From NCBI GenBank assembly GCA_947259915.1, contig CAMYOC010000051.1, forward strand, positions 98,029-162,028: a stretch of 64,000 nt of DNA, given 5' to 3'. The position numbers were made by a program, and so were the translations under genes. The number at the start of each line of letters is the position of its first letter. The stretch's first letter is position 1. Origin of the DNA: an uncultured Gammaproteobacteria bacterium (GTDB lineage: Bacteria; Pseudomonadota; Gammaproteobacteria; Steroidobacterales; XN24). The notes beneath the pieces are model-generated. The model worked only from the letters and a program-made list of their open reading frames with translations. It ran no database searches and was not told the origin of the DNA. Shown in pieces: positions 1 to 11,172 of the stretch.

Positions 1-1158
1 CACGACCAGCGCCATCAGCAGCGGGCCGAGTATCGCGGCAAACTTGCCGACCATATTGAAAAAGCCGAAGAATTCCGCGGTCTTTGACTTGGGGATCAGC
101 CGCGCATACAGCGATCGGCTGAGGCTCTGCACGCCGCCCTGTACCAGCCCGATCGCGATGGCGAGATTGTAGAAATCTCCGCTGTCCTTCAGCCAGTGCC
201 AGGCGTAGAACAGGGCGGCGATATAGACCGCCAGCCCGATCAGGATCGCCGGTCTTGGTCCGATGCGCTTGCCCAGCCAGCCGAATCCGAGCGCGGCCGG
301 GAAGGCGACAAATTGTGTCAACAACAGCGCCAATACAAGACTGCCCTGGTCCAGACCGAGGACCCGATCGCCGAAGAACACCGCGGTCTTGATCACCGTA
401 TTGACGCCGTCGATATACAGCCAGTAACCGACCAGGAATATCAGCAACACGCGCAGCTGACGGATCTCGCGGAAGGTGCCCATCAGCTGAGCCATACCCT
501 CCCGCACCGCCTGCCAGCGGCTCGCCTTGTTCTCGGTGGGTGTCTCTTTGACGCCAAATAGCAACGGCAGCGTGAACAAGGCCCACCATGCTGCCACGCT
601 GACAAACGACGCTTTTACCGCCGCGCCCGCATCAGCCAGACCGAACATCTCCGGCTTTTGCGCCATCAGCACATTCAGCGTGAACAACAGGCCGCCACCG
701 ACATAGCCCATGGCGTAGCCGAACGCGGATACCACGTCGAAATCCTCTTCGTCGGAGACATCGACGATCATGGAATCGTAGAACACGTTGGCGCCGGAGA
801 AGCCGATGGTGCCGAGGCCGTACAGCAGCAGCCCGACCCACCACTGACCGGCGTGTACCCAGGCCAGGCCCGCCGACATGACCACGCCCAGCATCGCGAA
901 GGTGACCAGGAACCGTTTGCGATTGCCGCCGCGATCGGCGATGGCGCCCAATAGCGGCGCCGATATCGCGACCAGTACGCTGGAGCCCGCCAGGGTCATA
1001 TTGAACCAGAATTGTGAGTCCTTGGCGCTGATGTCACCGCTGAGCGTGCTGAAGAAGACCGGGAAGAACCCCGCCATCACGGTGGTGGCAAAGGCGGAAT
1101 TGGCCCAGTCGTATAGCGCCCAGGACAAAACCGGCTTGCTCAGCAAGACTTTTTTCAT
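1..1158 (-). CDS. MFS transporter, UMF1/Atg22-like family (3' part outside window)
   Basis: A polytopic inner-membrane transporter of the major facilitator superfamily; the substrate is unknown. The start is the ATG at 1158. The N-terminus reads SWALYDWANSAFATTV, the opening typical of UMF1/Atg22-like MFS proteins, followed by many hydrophobic segments and a second-half motif near SLSRSLYARLIPKSK. About 386 codons are visible and the frame runs off the left edge, so the C-terminal helices are missing. It follows prfC on the same strand after 78 bp and may be the last gene of the prfC-side operon. Family recognition is good. A role in efflux or nutrient uptake would be a guess. Confidence 0.8.
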   Translation of the reverse strand, partial: MKKVLLSKPVLSWALYDWANSAFATTVMAGFFPVFFSTLSGDISAKDSQFWFNMTLAGSSVLVAISAPLLGAIADRGGNRKRFLVTFAMLGVVMSAGLAWVHAGQWWVGLLLYGLGTIGFSGANVFYDSMIVDVSDEEDFDVVSAFGYAMGYVGGGLLFTLNVLMAQKPEMFGLADAGAAVKASFVSVAAWWALFTLPLLFGVKETPTENKASRWQAVREGMAQLMGTFREIRQLRVLLIFLVGYWLYIDGVNTVIKTAVFFGDRVLGLDQGSLVLALLLTQFVAFPAALGFGWLGKRIGPRPAILIGLAVYIAALFYAWHWLKDSGDFYNLAIAIGLVQGGVQSLSRSLYARLIPKSKTAEFFGFFNMVGKFAAILGPLLMALVV

Positions 1159-1236
1159 AACCGCCGCTCGCGATGAATGCGGCAATCAGCCGCGGGCGCG
1201 CCCACTATACCGGAGCATGTTTATCCACCGCAGCTA

Positions 1237-2826
1237 CTAGGCGGCGAGCTGCTCACGGGTGGCGCGGAACGCGATCTCGGGCCATCGCTCCTCGGTCAGC
1301 GACAGGTTGACCCGGGTCGGCGCGATATAGACCAGGCAGTCACCGTGGTCGCGGGCCAGATGGTCATGGGCCTTGCGCTCGAATTCACTCAGGCGGCGCT
1401 CATCGTCAGCATAGATCCAGCGCGCGGTGGCCACCTGTACCGACTCGAATTTGCACTCGACCCCGTACTCGGAGCGCAGGCGGAAGGCGACCACCTCGAA
1501 CTGCAGCGGGCCCACGGCGCCGAGGATCAGATCGTTGTTCCGCAGCGGTCGGAACAGCTGCGTCGCACCCTCCTCGCACAACTGGTTGAGCCCCTTCTGC
1601 AGGGCCTTCATCTTCAACGGATCGCGCAACACTGCGCGGCGAAAGATCTCCGGCGCGAAGTTCGGCACGCCGGTGAACTGCAGCCGTTCGCCCTGGGTGA
1701 AGGTATCGCCGCCGTTGATGGTGCCGCGCCTTTGCAGCCCGATAATGTCTCCGGCGCAGGCGTCTTCAGCCTGCTGCCGGTCCGAAGCGAGAAAGGTCAA
1801 TGCGTCGGCGACCCGCAGCTCCTTACCCGTGCGGACGTGCGTCATTTTCATGCCCGGGTTGTAGTGCCCGGAACAGATCCGCAGGAACGCGATCCGGTCA
1901 CGGTGGGCCGGATCCATATTGGCCTGGATCTTGAAAACGAACCCGGAAAAAGCGTCCTCCTCGGGCACCACGATCCGCTCGAGGGCGACACGCGCGCGCG
2001 GTGCCGGCGCCCACTCGACGAACGCGGAGAGCAGTTCGCGCACGCCGAAGGTGTTGATCGCCGAACCGAAGAAAACCGGTGTCTGGCGCCCGGCGAGATA
2101 CGCCTCCAGGTCCAGCGGATTACACGCGCCTCGCACCAGCTCCACTTCCTCACAGAACTCCTGGTGACGCTCCCCGAGCAGGGCTGCCGCCTCGGCGCCG
2201 CGGACATCGTCAATGGTGACGGTCTCACCGAGCGCGCCTTTTTCGCCGGGACGATAGACATAAACCCGATCTTCCAGCAGATGATAGATGCCGCGCAGCT
2301 CGCGCCCCATGCCGATGGGCCAGGTGATCGGTGTGCACTGGATACCGAGCACCTTCTCGATCTCGTCGAGCAGATCCAGCGGCTCACGGCCATCACGGTC
2401 GAGCTTGTTGATAAACGTGATGATGGGCGTATCTCGCATCCGGCACACTTCCATCAGCTTGACCGTGCGCTCCTCCACGCCCTTGGCACAGTCGATGACC
2501 ATGAGCGCCGAGTCCACCGCAGTCAGCGTGCGATAGGTGTCTTCGGAGAAATCACCGTGTCCGGGCGTATCCAGGAGATTGACGGTGCGGCCATCGAACT
2601 CGAACTGCATCACCGATGAAGTGACGGAGATGCCGCGCTCCTGCTCCATCGCCATCCAGTCGGACGTCGCATGACGCGACGCCTTGCGTCCCTTGACCGA
2701 GCCGGCCACAGTGATTGCGCCACCGAATAACAGAAGCTTCTCGGTCAGCGTCGTCTTGCCCGCGTCCGGATGGGAGATGATGGCAAACGTGCGCCGCCCT
2801 GAGGCGGCTTCGGGAATCGTGTTCAT
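1237..2826 (-). CDS. prfC: Peptide chain release factor 3 (RF3)
   Basis: A translational GTPase that recycles RF1 and RF2 from the ribosome after peptide release. The protein of 529 residues matches the length of E. coli RF3. G-domain motifs are clear: the P-loop [14 protein letters not shown] (about residues 18-31), DTPGHGDF (G3) and NKLDRDG (G4). I chose ATG 2826 ([10 protein letters not shown]...) because the 15 extra residues of the longer frame are not family-like and homologues start just before the P-loop. The gene lies 85 bp downstream of rimI and 78 bp upstream of the MFS gene. Nothing is unusual in the motifs. Confidence 0.96.
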   Translation of the reverse strand: MNTIPEAASGRRTFAIISHPDAGKTTLTEKLLLFGGAITVAGSVKGRKASRHATSDWMAMEQERGISVTSSVMQFEFDGRTVNLLDTPGHGDFSEDTYRTLTAVDSALMVIDCAKGVEERTVKLMEVCRMRDTPIITFINKLDRDGREPLDLLDEIEKVLGIQCTPITWPIGMGRELRGIYHLLEDRVYVYRPGEKGALGETVTIDDVRGAEAAALLGERHQEFCEEVELVRGACNPLDLEAYLAGRQTPVFFGSAINTFGVRELLSAFVEWAPAPRARVALERIVVPEEDAFSGFVFKIQANMDPAHRDRIAFLRICSGHYNPGMKMTHVRTGKELRVADALTFLASDRQQAEDACAGDIIGLQRRGTINGGDTFTQGERLQFTGVPNFAPEIFRRAVLRDPLKMKALQKGLNQLCEEGATQLFRPLRNNDLILGAVGPLQFEVVAFRLRSEYGVECKFESVQVATARWIYADDERRLSEFERKAHDHLARDHGDCLVYIAPTRVNLSLTEERWPEIAFRATREQLAA

Positions 2827-2911
2827 GGTCCTGTCGCTATCCGGGCTGAGCAGACGCCGGCATGGTGTCAAAGCCGCTCATTCTAACCCAGCGCCGATAG
2901 CACCCGCAGCA

Positions 2912-3385
2912 TCACGCAGGATCCAGGCGGTGCTCCAGTACGATCGCGTCCTCCCGACCATTCTCGCCCCGGTAATAGGCCTTGCGCAGACCGATGCGGG
3001 CGAAGCCGGCAGATTCGTAAAGCTGCAAGGCGGCAGTGTTCGACGGCCTTACCTCGAGGAAAATCCGCCGCGCGCCCAGGCAGCGGGCCTCCTGGAACAG
3101 CCAGTCGAGCAGCTGACGTCCGATGCCGCAGCCGTGCCACGTAGGGTGGATGCAGATATTGAGCAGATGGGCCTCGCCAACGGCGCAGGACATCACCGCA
3201 TAGCCGCGGATACCTTCGTCGCTCTCCAGCACCACGGCGCAATAGCCAACGCGCAGACAGTCCTTGAATATCGCATGCGACCACGGAAACGCGTAGACAT
3301 CCTGCTCGATGGCCGCCACCTCAGGCAGGTCGTACTCGCCCATCGGGCGGATCGGCAGTGGCGGTAGCTCGGGTCTGGCGCTCAC
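2912..3385 (-). CDS. rimI: Ribosomal-protein-alanine N-acetyltransferase (RimI-type GNAT)
   Basis: A GNAT acetyltransferase of about 157 residues. RimI acetylates the N-terminal alanine of ribosomal protein S18. Visible landmarks are AFPWSHAIFKDCL near the N-terminus, the acetyl-CoA loop HPTWHGCGIGRQLLDWL and the C-terminal NTAALQLYESAGF / RKAYY block of RimI. I chose the GTG at 3385 because it overlaps the uracil-DNA glycosylase TGA as GTGA, implying translational coupling. An ATG at 3343 is the alternative. The usual Q/R-x-x-G-x-G of the cofactor loop is W-H-G-C-G-I-G here, a mild deviation. Other RimI-like GNATs cannot be excluded. Confidence 0.88.
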   Translation of the reverse strand: MSARPELPPLPIRPMGEYDLPEVAAIEQDVYAFPWSHAIFKDCLRVGYCAVVLESDEGIRGYAVMSCAVGEAHLLNICIHPTWHGCGIGRQLLDWLFQEARCLGARRIFLEVRPSNTAALQLYESAGFARIGLRKAYYRGENGREDAIVLEHRLDPA

Positions 3386-4116
3386 TGCCCGGCTCCGTCG
3401 AAGACACTCATGGCCAGCAGCAGGTCCTGCCACACCTTGGCCTTCTCGGATGGTCGCCGCAGCAGATAGGCCGGATGATAGGTCACCACCAACGGTATGC
3501 GCTGCGCTCCGTATGTGTGCAGACGGCCACGCATGCGCCCGAGCGGCAGGTCCTCCTCCAACAACCGGTGGGCGGCGACGCGCCCCACCGCGAGGATCAC
3601 ACGAGGCTGGATCAGTTCGATCTGGCGCTGCAGATAGGGCGCACAGCATGCCGCCTCCTCCGCGGACGGGTCACGATTATTCGGCGGGCGGCACTTGAGC
3701 ACATTAGCGATATAGGCGGTGGTCCGGGTTTGTTTGACCGCGGCCAGCATGGCGTCGAGCAATTGTCCGGCACGGCCCACGAACGGCTCGCCGCGGCGGT
3801 CCTCCTCGGCGCCCGGCGCCTCGCCGACAATCAGCAGATCTGCCGCGGCTGCGCCGACCCCGAATACGGTCTGGGTGCGGCTCTCGTGCAGGGGACACCG
3901 GCGGCACCCGGCTACGCTCGCGCGCAGTGCATCAAGGTCCATCCCGTCGAGAGCCAGCGGGTCTTGACTCGTTGACCCGGACCCGGCCCGCCGGGTAAGC
4001 GGCACTGGCTCGGGCCCGTCCGCGGTGAGCGGCGCCGGCTCGGGCTCGGCCGCGGTGCGCGAGATCCAGGGCGTAACACCCATGGCGCGGAGATAATGGA
4101 TACGTCGGGCGTCCAT
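3382..4116 (-). CDS. Uracil-DNA glycosylase, family 4 (Fe-S type)
   Basis: A base-excision-repair enzyme that removes uracil from DNA. At 244 residues the family-4 core begins around residue 62 after a Pro/Glu-rich N-terminal stretch. Motifs are GCRRCPLHESR (two Cys of the iron-sulfur cluster), the active-site block GEAPGAEEDRRGEPFVGRAG, NVLKCRPPNNRDP with later Cys residues, and the C-terminal HPAYLLRRP. Start ATG at 4116, 17 bp after the pssA stop; its TGA overlaps the rimI GTG. The low-complexity N-terminus (about residues 20-55) is normal for proteobacterial members of this family. Well supported. Confidence 0.92.
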   Translation of the reverse strand: MDARRIHYLRAMGVTPWISRTAAEPEPAPLTADGPEPVPLTRRAGSGSTSQDPLALDGMDLDALRASVAGCRRCPLHESRTQTVFGVGAAAADLLIVGEAPGAEEDRRGEPFVGRAGQLLDAMLAAVKQTRTTAYIANVLKCRPPNNRDPSAEEAACCAPYLQRQIELIQPRVILAVGRVAAHRLLEEDLPLGRMRGRLHTYGAQRIPLVVTYHPAYLLRRPSEKAKVWQDLLLAMSVFDGAGQ

Positions 4117-4133
4117 GGCGGAGGCAGCCGGAC

Positions 4134-4940
4134 TCAGGCGGCTTTCCGATCCCTGCTCTCACCGATTCGTCGGGCGCGCAATCGGCGCCATACCGTTACC
4201 ACCGGTCCGGACACGGTGTAGACGACAAACAGTGAGAACAGCACGATCGGTGGATCCAGCGAGATAAGCATGAATACGGCCGGGATCAGCAACAAATAGG
4301 GGAAGGAGATATGACGCCCCAGGTTGACGTCACGGCCGCTGTAATAATCGAAGTTGCTGACCATCAGCGCGCCGGCGGCAGCAGTGACGGTGAAGGTGAT
4401 GGCAAAGCCCCACCAGCCGGCCAGTCCATACTCGGCGGCCAGCCATACGGTGCCACCCACCAGGGCCGCCCCGGACGGACTCGGCAGTCCTTCGAAAAAG
4501 TCTTTGTCGGCGATACCGACCCGCGAGTTATAGCGCGCCAGCCGCATCGCGGCGCACACGGCATAAAAGAACGCGGCCAGCCAGCCCAGCCTGCCCCACA
4601 TCCAGCGGTATTCCAGCAGCGTGGTTGCGCCCCATTGATAGACCACGAGCGCTGGCGCAAGGCCGAAGGAGACCATGTCCGAGAGGCTGTCGTACTCCTT
4701 GCCAAAATCGCTTTCGGTGCTGGTCAGACGGGCAACACGGCCGTCCAGACCATCCAGCACCATGGCCACGAAGATGGCCACGGCGGCCTTCTGGAAATTT
4801 CCGTCCATGGCCGCAACGACCGAAAAGAAACCGGCAAACAACGCGCCGGTGGTAAACAGGTTCGGCAGCAGATAGATGCCTCGCCTGCGCAATGACGCCT
4901 TGTGGGTCGGTAATTTGGGCCCGTTGTCCATGACCGTCAC
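4134..4940 (-). CDS. pssA: CDP-diacylglycerol--serine O-phosphatidyltransferase
   Basis: An integral membrane enzyme that makes phosphatidylserine, the precursor of phosphatidylethanolamine. The 268 residues contain the CDP-alcohol phosphotransferase signature as DGLDGRVARL followed by GKEYDSLSD, carrying the catalytic Asp residues (about residues 63-87), and several hydrophobic helices. This is the CDP-alcohol phosphotransferase type, not the E. coli phospholipase-D-like Pss. It lies 50 bp downstream of the ilvC-like gene, the order known from pseudomonads, and 17 bp upstream of the uracil-DNA glycosylase gene, so one transcript is likely. Confidence 0.95.
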   Translation of the reverse strand: MTVMDNGPKLPTHKASLRRRGIYLLPNLFTTGALFAGFFSVVAAMDGNFQKAAVAIFVAMVLDGLDGRVARLTSTESDFGKEYDSLSDMVSFGLAPALVVYQWGATTLLEYRWMWGRLGWLAAFFYAVCAAMRLARYNSRVGIADKDFFEGLPSPSGAALVGGTVWLAAEYGLAGWWGFAITFTVTAAAGALMVSNFDYYSGRDVNLGRHISFPYLLLIPAVFMLISLDPPIVLFSLFVVYTVSGPVVTVWRRLRARRIGESRDRKAA

Positions 4941-4990
4941 TTTAGTACGAGTCGATGCCGGGCCGCCAGCAGCCGGGGGGCGCCGCGGCC

Positions 4991-5977
4991 TCAGCGCAGC
5001 CAGGGCATCATCGCCCGAAGGCGCTCGCCGACCGCCTCGATGGCGTGGGACTCCGCAGCCTCACGGCCGGCCGCAAGGGTCGGAAATCCTGACCGGGCAT
5101 CGGCGTCGAGTTCGTCGGCGAAGCGGCCGTCCTCGATTTCCTTTAGCATTTTGCGCATCTGCTCGCGGCTGGCATCGTTGATCACGCGCGGGCCGCGTGT
5201 GTAGTCGCCGAACTCGGCGGTGCTCGAGATCGAACCACGCATACCGGCGATACCCCGGCGTTGGATCATGTCCGCGATAAGTTTTACCTCATGCAGACAG
5301 CTGAAATAGGCGAGCTCCTGCGGATAGCCGGCTTCCACCAGGGTCTCGAACGCGGCGCTGATCAGGTGGGTCAGACCGCCGCACAACACTGCCTGCTCGG
5401 CGAACAGATCGGTGATGGTCTCGTCGCGGAAGTTGGTGTCGATGATGCCGGCTCGGCCATGTCCGTTGGCGCCGGCGTAGGACAGACCGAGCGCGTGCGC
5501 CTCGCCGCTGACATCCTGATGCACAGCCAGCAGCGCCGGTGTGCCGGCGCCCGCTGCGTAAGTGGCGCGGACCTGATCGCCGATCCCGAGCGGGGCGACC
5601 ATCAGCACATCCAGGTCCGGGCGTGGACGCAGGCGTTCGAAATGGATGTTGTAGCCATGGGCGAAAAGCAGCGCCGCGCCAGTCTTGAGACGCGGCGCCA
5701 GAGCCCGCTCATAGACCTGCGGCTGGGTCTCGTCGGGGACCAGCAGCACCAGCACATCGCAGTCTTCAGCGGCCTGTTCCGGCGTGCTCACGGCCAGGCC
5801 TGCGCCCGCACAGGCAGCACGGGATGCTGAGTCTTCGCGCAACGCGACCCGGACGTCTATCCCGGAGTCGCGCAGATTCAGCGCATGGGCACGGCCCTGG
5901 GCGCCAAAGCCGACGATGGCCACGCGACGACGCCGCAAGATCTCAGGGTCGACATCCTGATCGTAAAAGGTGCGCAT
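4991..5977 (-). CDS. ilvC: Ketol-acid reductoisomerase homologue with altered active site
   Basis: Class I KARI fold of 328 residues. KARI converts acetolactate to dihydroxyisovalerate in valine/leucine/isoleucine synthesis. The Rossmann motif GFGAQGRAHALNL (residues 23-35), a two-Ser cofactor loop (REDSAS), His107, Asp190, Glu194, Glu230 and Ser251 are present. The metal ligand expected at 226 (YFE) is Ser (YFSCLHE), and the conserved Lys130 region APKGPGH reads APLGIGD. Both changes are clear in the bases (AGC; CTC). The start ATG at 5977 follows GAGGAGATC. It keeps the ilvC-pssA neighbourhood but no ilvIH genes are in view. Fold assignment is secure; normal KARI activity is doubtful. Confidence 0.85.
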   Translation of the reverse strand: MRTFYDQDVDPEILRRRRVAIVGFGAQGRAHALNLRDSGIDVRVALREDSASRAACAGAGLAVSTPEQAAEDCDVLVLLVPDETQPQVYERALAPRLKTGAALLFAHGYNIHFERLRPRPDLDVLMVAPLGIGDQVRATYAAGAGTPALLAVHQDVSGEAHALGLSYAGANGHGRAGIIDTNFRDETITDLFAEQAVLCGGLTHLISAAFETLVEAGYPQELAYFSCLHEVKLIADMIQRRGIAGMRGSISSTAEFGDYTRGPRVINDASREQMRKMLKEIEDGRFADELDADARSGFPTLAAGREAAESHAIEAVGERLRAMMPWLR

Positions 5978-6100
5978 TGTCGATCTCCTCGGCGGCGCTG
6001 CGACGGGACCTGCATCCGGTACAAAATCAGCACGTTGGGCTTACAATAGGCGCCTCTGCGCGCTCCGCAAATGACAGCCAGTACCGGCACAGGACACTCC

Positions 6101-7825
6101 ATGCGTCTTTCCCGCTATCCCCTGATGACCCTCAAAGAGGTCCCGGCCAGTGCCGAAGTGGTCAGCCAGCAGCTGATGCTGAGGGCCGGAATGATACGGC
6201 GGCTGGCGTCCGGGCTCTACTCGTGGCTGCCGCTGGGGCTGCGCGTGTTGCGCAAGGTCGAACGCATCGTGCGCGAGGAGATGGACGCCGCGGGCGCGTT
6301 TGAGATGCTGATGCCGGTGGTACAACCGGCCGAGCTGTGGGAGGAGTCGGGCCGCTGGGATGTATTCGGTCCGGAACTGTTGCGCTTTGTCGACCGCCAT
6401 CATCGTGGTTTCTGCCTGGGGCCCACGCACGAGGAGGTGATCACCGATATGGCGCGCCGGGAACTGCGCAGCTACCGCCAGCTTCCGGTCACCTTTTATC
6501 AGATCCAGACCAAATTCCGCGACGAGATCCGGCCACGCTTCGGCGTCATGCGCTCGCGGGAGTTCATCATGAAGGACGCCTATTCCTTCCACCTGGACCA
6601 GGCCTGCCTGGAACAGACCTACCAGCGCATGTATCAGGCCTATGCCGCGGTGTGTTCACGTCTCGGACTGCGCTACCGGGCGGTCGAGGCCGATACCGGG
6701 GCCATTGGCGGCAGCGTCTCTCATGAGTTCCACGTACTGGCGGATTCCGGCGAGGACGCCATCGCCTATGCTGACGGCGGCGACTATGCCGCCAACGTTG
6801 AGATGGCCAGCTGCGCCGAGCCCGCGCAGACGCGGCCGGCGCCCGCCGCGGAACTCGAAGCCGTGTCCACACCAGACATCCGCAGCATCGAAGCGATCAG
6901 TGATTTTCTTGATGTGCGTCCCGATCGGTGTCTCAAGACGCTGCTGGTCGAAGGTGTGGAAAGCGGGATGGTGGCCCTGGTGATCCGCGGCGACCATGAA
7001 CTCAATCCGATCAAGGCGGCCCGCCTGCCCGGCGTGGCCACGCCGCTGAAGATGGCCGAGGCAGACAAGATCACGGCGGCGGCAGGCTGCGAGCCTGGGT
7101 TCCTCGGACCGGTCGGTCTGGATTGCCCGGTCTATGCCGATCTCGCTGTCTCGGCGATGGCTGACTTCGTCTGCGGTGCCAACCGCGTCGATCAGCATCT
7201 GCGCGGCGTCAACTGGGTGCGCGATCTGCCGGAGCCGCAGTTCACCGATATCCGCAACGCGGTGGACGGAGATCCCAGCCCGGACGGCCGCGGCACGCTG
7301 CGTATCGCCCGCGGCATCGAGGTCGGCCACGTGTTCCAGCTCGGCAGCAAATACAGCGAAAGCATGGGCGCCACGGTGCTGGATGCCGAAGGTCGCGAGC
7401 AGCCCATGCTGATGGGCTGCTATGGCATCGGCGTGACGCGCCTGGTCGCCGCCGCGATCGAGCAGAACAACGACGAGCGCGGCATCGTCTGGCCGACGCC
7501 GATCGCGCCATTCACGGTGCTGCTGGTACCGATCAATCTGCATAAGTCGCCGCGGGTTCAGGACGCCTGCGAGACACTCTACACAGCGCTGCAGTCGGCC
7601 GGCGTCGAGGTGTTGTTCGACGACCGGGACGCGCGGCCCGGCGTCAAGTTTGCCGACGGGGAGCTGATCGGCATCCCCCATCGGGTGGTCATCGGCGAGC
7701 GCGGTCTCGACGCCGGGACGGTCGAGTATCGTCGCCGTGATGCGGCTGAATCCGAGGACATGCCGCTCGCCGGGCTGGCATCGGCGCTGGCCGAAAAAGT
7801 GGCGGCGGAGATGGACCAGGAATAG
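6101..7825 (+). CDS. proS: Prolyl-tRNA synthetase, bacterial type with editing insertion
   Basis: A class II aminoacyl-tRNA synthetase that charges tRNA-Pro in the cytosol. The 574 residues begin [20 protein letters not shown], the family N-terminus, so I chose ATG 6101 rather than the ATG 30 bp upstream. Class II motifs are visible ([19 protein letters not shown]; motif 2 around [22 protein letters not shown]), and motif 3 is near [13 protein letters not shown]. The INS editing domain occupies roughly residues 230-390 and a C-terminal anticodon-binding domain closes the protein. It is divergent from the ilvC-like gene and lies 3 bp upstream of the lytic transglycosylase gene. A TACAAT hexamer at 6042-6047 could be its -10 box. 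Confidence 0.97.
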   Translation: MRLSRYPLMTLKEVPASAEVVSQQLMLRAGMIRRLASGLYSWLPLGLRVLRKVERIVREEMDAAGAFEMLMPVVQPAELWEESGRWDVFGPELLRFVDRHHRGFCLGPTHEEVITDMARRELRSYRQLPVTFYQIQTKFRDEIRPRFGVMRSREFIMKDAYSFHLDQACLEQTYQRMYQAYAAVCSRLGLRYRAVEADTGAIGGSVSHEFHVLADSGEDAIAYADGGDYAANVEMASCAEPAQTRPAPAAELEAVSTPDIRSIEAISDFLDVRPDRCLKTLLVEGVESGMVALVIRGDHELNPIKAARLPGVATPLKMAEADKITAAAGCEPGFLGPVGLDCPVYADLAVSAMADFVCGANRVDQHLRGVNWVRDLPEPQFTDIRNAVDGDPSPDGRGTLRIARGIEVGHVFQLGSKYSESMGATVLDAEGREQPMLMGCYGIGVTRLVAAAIEQNNDERGIVWPTPIAPFTVLLVPINLHKSPRVQDACETLYTALQSAGVEVLFDDRDARPGVKFADGELIGIPHRVVIGERGLDAGTVEYRRRDAAESEDMPLAGLASALAEKVAAEMDQE

Positions 7826-7828
7826 GCC

Positions 7829-8398
7829 GTGATGAGGATTGCGCTGACAATTCTGGCCGGGATGCTGCTGATAACGCCCGCATTGGCGAGCAGCGATCCC
7901 GGGATCGATCCCGCCCTGCGGCAGCGTCTGATCACCGCCGCCAGAGAAGCGCCGAGTTTCGACGATCGCTTCCACGCGGAAGTATGGTTGACCGACATGT
8001 CCGGCCGCCTGGCCAGAAAAGTGCCAGACCACGACGAACGTCTGGCCATCCTCAAGACCGCCCATCAGGAGGCGGCCCGCGTGGACCTGCCGCCGGAACT
8101 GGTGCTGGCGGTAATCGACATCGAGAGCAATTTCGACCGCTTCGCCCTTTCCCATGCCGGCGCGCGCGGCCTGATGCAGGTGATGCCGTTCTGGCTCAAA
8201 GAGATCGGCCGTCCTGAGGACAATCTGTTTGAGATCGCCACCAATCTGCGCTATGGCTGCACCATCCTGCGCTACTACTACGACATGGAAGACGGTCGCC
8301 TGGCCCCGGCGCTGGCACGCTATAACGGCAGTCGCGGCAAGCGCTGGTATCCGGATCGCGTGATGGGCCGGCTGAGTTCGAAGTGGTTTCAGCAGTAA
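7829..8398 (+). CDS. Periplasmic lytic transglycosylase (SLT domain)
   Basis: A small murein lytic transglycosylase of 189 residues. A Sec signal peptide covers residues 1 to about 20 (hydrophobic core, cleavage near ALA-SS). The SLT fold starts around residue 80; the catalytic Glu is E99 in VIDIESNFD, followed by GARGLMQVMP and later ARYNGS, all hallmarks of the family. It is immediately downstream of proS (3-bp gap) and probably co-transcribed. It cleaves peptidoglycan with 1,6-anhydro product formation by family analogy. Its cellular role (remodelling or space-making for an envelope machine) cannot be read from the sequence. Confidence 0.9.
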   Translation: MMRIALTILAGMLLITPALASSDPGIDPALRQRLITAAREAPSFDDRFHAEVWLTDMSGRLARKVPDHDERLAILKTAHQEAARVDLPPELVLAVIDIESNFDRFALSHAGARGLMQVMPFWLKEIGRPEDNLFEIATNLRYGCTILRYYYDMEDGRLAPALARYNGSRGKRWYPDRVMGRLSSKWFQQ

Positions 8399-8404
8399 GG
8401 CGCT

Positions 8405-8686
8405 TCAGCCCTGACTGAAACCCGGCCGCGCCGGAGACGGCATCTCGGCATCTTCTATTTCCAGTGCGTCGACCCGGGCCGCGCGCGGCCCGCGCCTGAG
8501 CCAGTCGCACAGGGCCTCGACCGCCCGGGCCTCACCCCAGGCCAGCACTTCGACGCGTCCGTCGGCGAGATTTATCGCATGGCCGTTGACGCCCAGAGAC
8601 CCGGCACGACGCGCGGTGCTGGCGCGGAAAAACACGCCCTGCACACGTCCGGAGACCAGACAACGGCGACATACGGGATCGCTCAT
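8405..8686 (-). CDS. acyP: Acylphosphatase
   Basis: A 93-residue cytosolic hydrolase of acyl phosphates. The signature GRVQGVFFRASTARRA (residues 13-28) carries the phosphate-binding loop and catalytic Arg. The second motif, GHAINLADGRVEV, carries the catalytic Asn. The length is standard. It is convergent with the lytic transglycosylase gene, 6 bp apart. The start ATG at 8686 is the only in-frame start that keeps the whole N-terminal strand. There is no sign of fusion to a larger protein. Confidence 0.93.
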   Translation of the reverse strand: MSDPVCRRCLVSGRVQGVFFRASTARRAGSLGVNGHAINLADGRVEVLAWGEARAVEALCDWLRRGPRAARVDALEIEDAEMPSPARPGFSQG

Positions 8687-8719
8687 GGCCTCTGTATAGC
8701 GCGGTCGCGATGACCGCCG

Positions 8720-9010
8720 CTATGGCTCCGATGATAGTTGCCGCGTAATGGTGATAGCGTGGCTGGCCTTCTCGCGGGCGAGCTTCGCATCGACACGGGC
8801 GCCGTTGTAGGCGCGCTTTTGCAGCTTCTGCTCGGCAGAGCTCATATAGTCGCGGGCCTGCTGCAAGACCATCGGCGCCTTCCCTTCGGCACCCGCCTGC
8901 TCGGCCGCCTGAATGGCCTGACGCGCATCGCTCATCTCCTGCACCGGCGGTCCGGCGCAGGCGGACAGCAGCAACGAGGCGGCGATCACGACCCAGCCGT
9001 TTCGAATCAT
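8720..9010 (-). CDS. DUF4398-type small lipoprotein
   Basis: A 96-residue predicted outer-membrane or periplasmic lipoprotein. The signal peptide ends in the lipobox LLSAC (Cys about residue 18). The mature part is almost entirely alpha-helical with Ala/Gln/Lys-rich heptads, as in DUF4398 domain proteins. I chose ATG 9010 because the longer frame places nearly 50 non-family residues before the signal peptide. It is divergent from arsC. The function of DUF4398 proteins is not known to me; an envelope structural role is a guess. Confidence 0.78.
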   Translation of the reverse strand: MIRNGWVVIAASLLLSACAGPPVQEMSDARQAIQAAEQAGAEGKAPMVLQQARDYMSSAEQKLQKRAYNGARVDAKLAREKASHAITITRQLSSEP

Positions 9011-9152
9011 TCTTGTTGTTCGGCCTAAATGCACCACCAGCGACCCCCAACGGAGACTGGATTGAAAACGCAAGCAAAGCGAATATAACCCGTCGCGGCC
9101 GCTACCGCTAGCATCAACCATTTCCGGGATACGAGAAAAGTAGAGCAAAATC

Positions 9153-10460
<1,308 letters not shown>

Positions 10461-10464
<4 letters not shown>

Positions 10465-11162
10465 GCCTTGTCGACGCCACGCAGCACGTCGCGGACAAAA
10501 GGCACGGTCAGCCGTCGTTTGGCTTCCAGCGAGGCGGTATCCAATCGGTCCAGCCAGTCATAGAGCGAGGCCATATCCCGCGGCAGTCGTCGCAACAGGA
10601 ATTGCGCGGTCTCGTCGGGCAGCTGCAGACCGCGGTGGCTGGCGCGAAGCCGCAACGCATTGACCCGCGCCGCGTCGTCCAGGGGCACCAGCTGAAACAC
10701 CACACCGGCGGCCAGCCGTGAGGCCAGGTCGGGCAGGCGGATATCAAGACTCGCTGGCGCCTCTGTGGTGGCGATCAACATCCGGCCATGATGCTCGGTC
10801 AATTCGTTGAACAAGCGGAATACGCCCTGCTCGAATTCCTCATCCCCGGCGACCAGATCGAAATCGTCGAGCGCGAGCAACTGTTGATCGCCCCAGCCTT
10901 CCAGCGCGCCGGCGCCGATCTCGCGCAGGTCGGCCATCGGCAAATACACCGACTCCAATCCGCTGTCGTTAGCGGCGGCGCACACGGCTTGCAACAGATG
11001 GCTCTTGCCGGTGCTCGGCAGCCCCCACAGCCAGGCGCCGGCGGACGCGGAACCGCTGGCCAGAGACTGCAGATAGTCGAGGGCGGCGGCGTTGGGGCCA
11101 GCAAAGAAGGTGTCGAACACGGCGGAATCCCTGAGCCGGATGCCGAGTGGGATCTGGCGCAT
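10461..11162 (-). CDS. hda: DnaA regulatory inactivator Hda
   Basis: An AAA+ protein of 233 residues, homologous to DnaA domain III, that works with the sliding clamp to hydrolyse DnaA-bound ATP and prevent re-initiation. It begins MRQIPLGIRL, containing the Q-[IL]-P-L clamp-binding motif at residues 3-6, which supports the ATG at 11162. Walker A is GLPSTGKSHLL, Walker B is LLALDDFDLV, and sensor/Box VII-like ASRLAAG follows. It lies 10 bp after the pgsA stop, the usual DUF2066-pgsA-hda order of many gammaproteobacteria. Confidence 0.92.
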
Positions 11163-11172
11163 GGCGCCGCCC

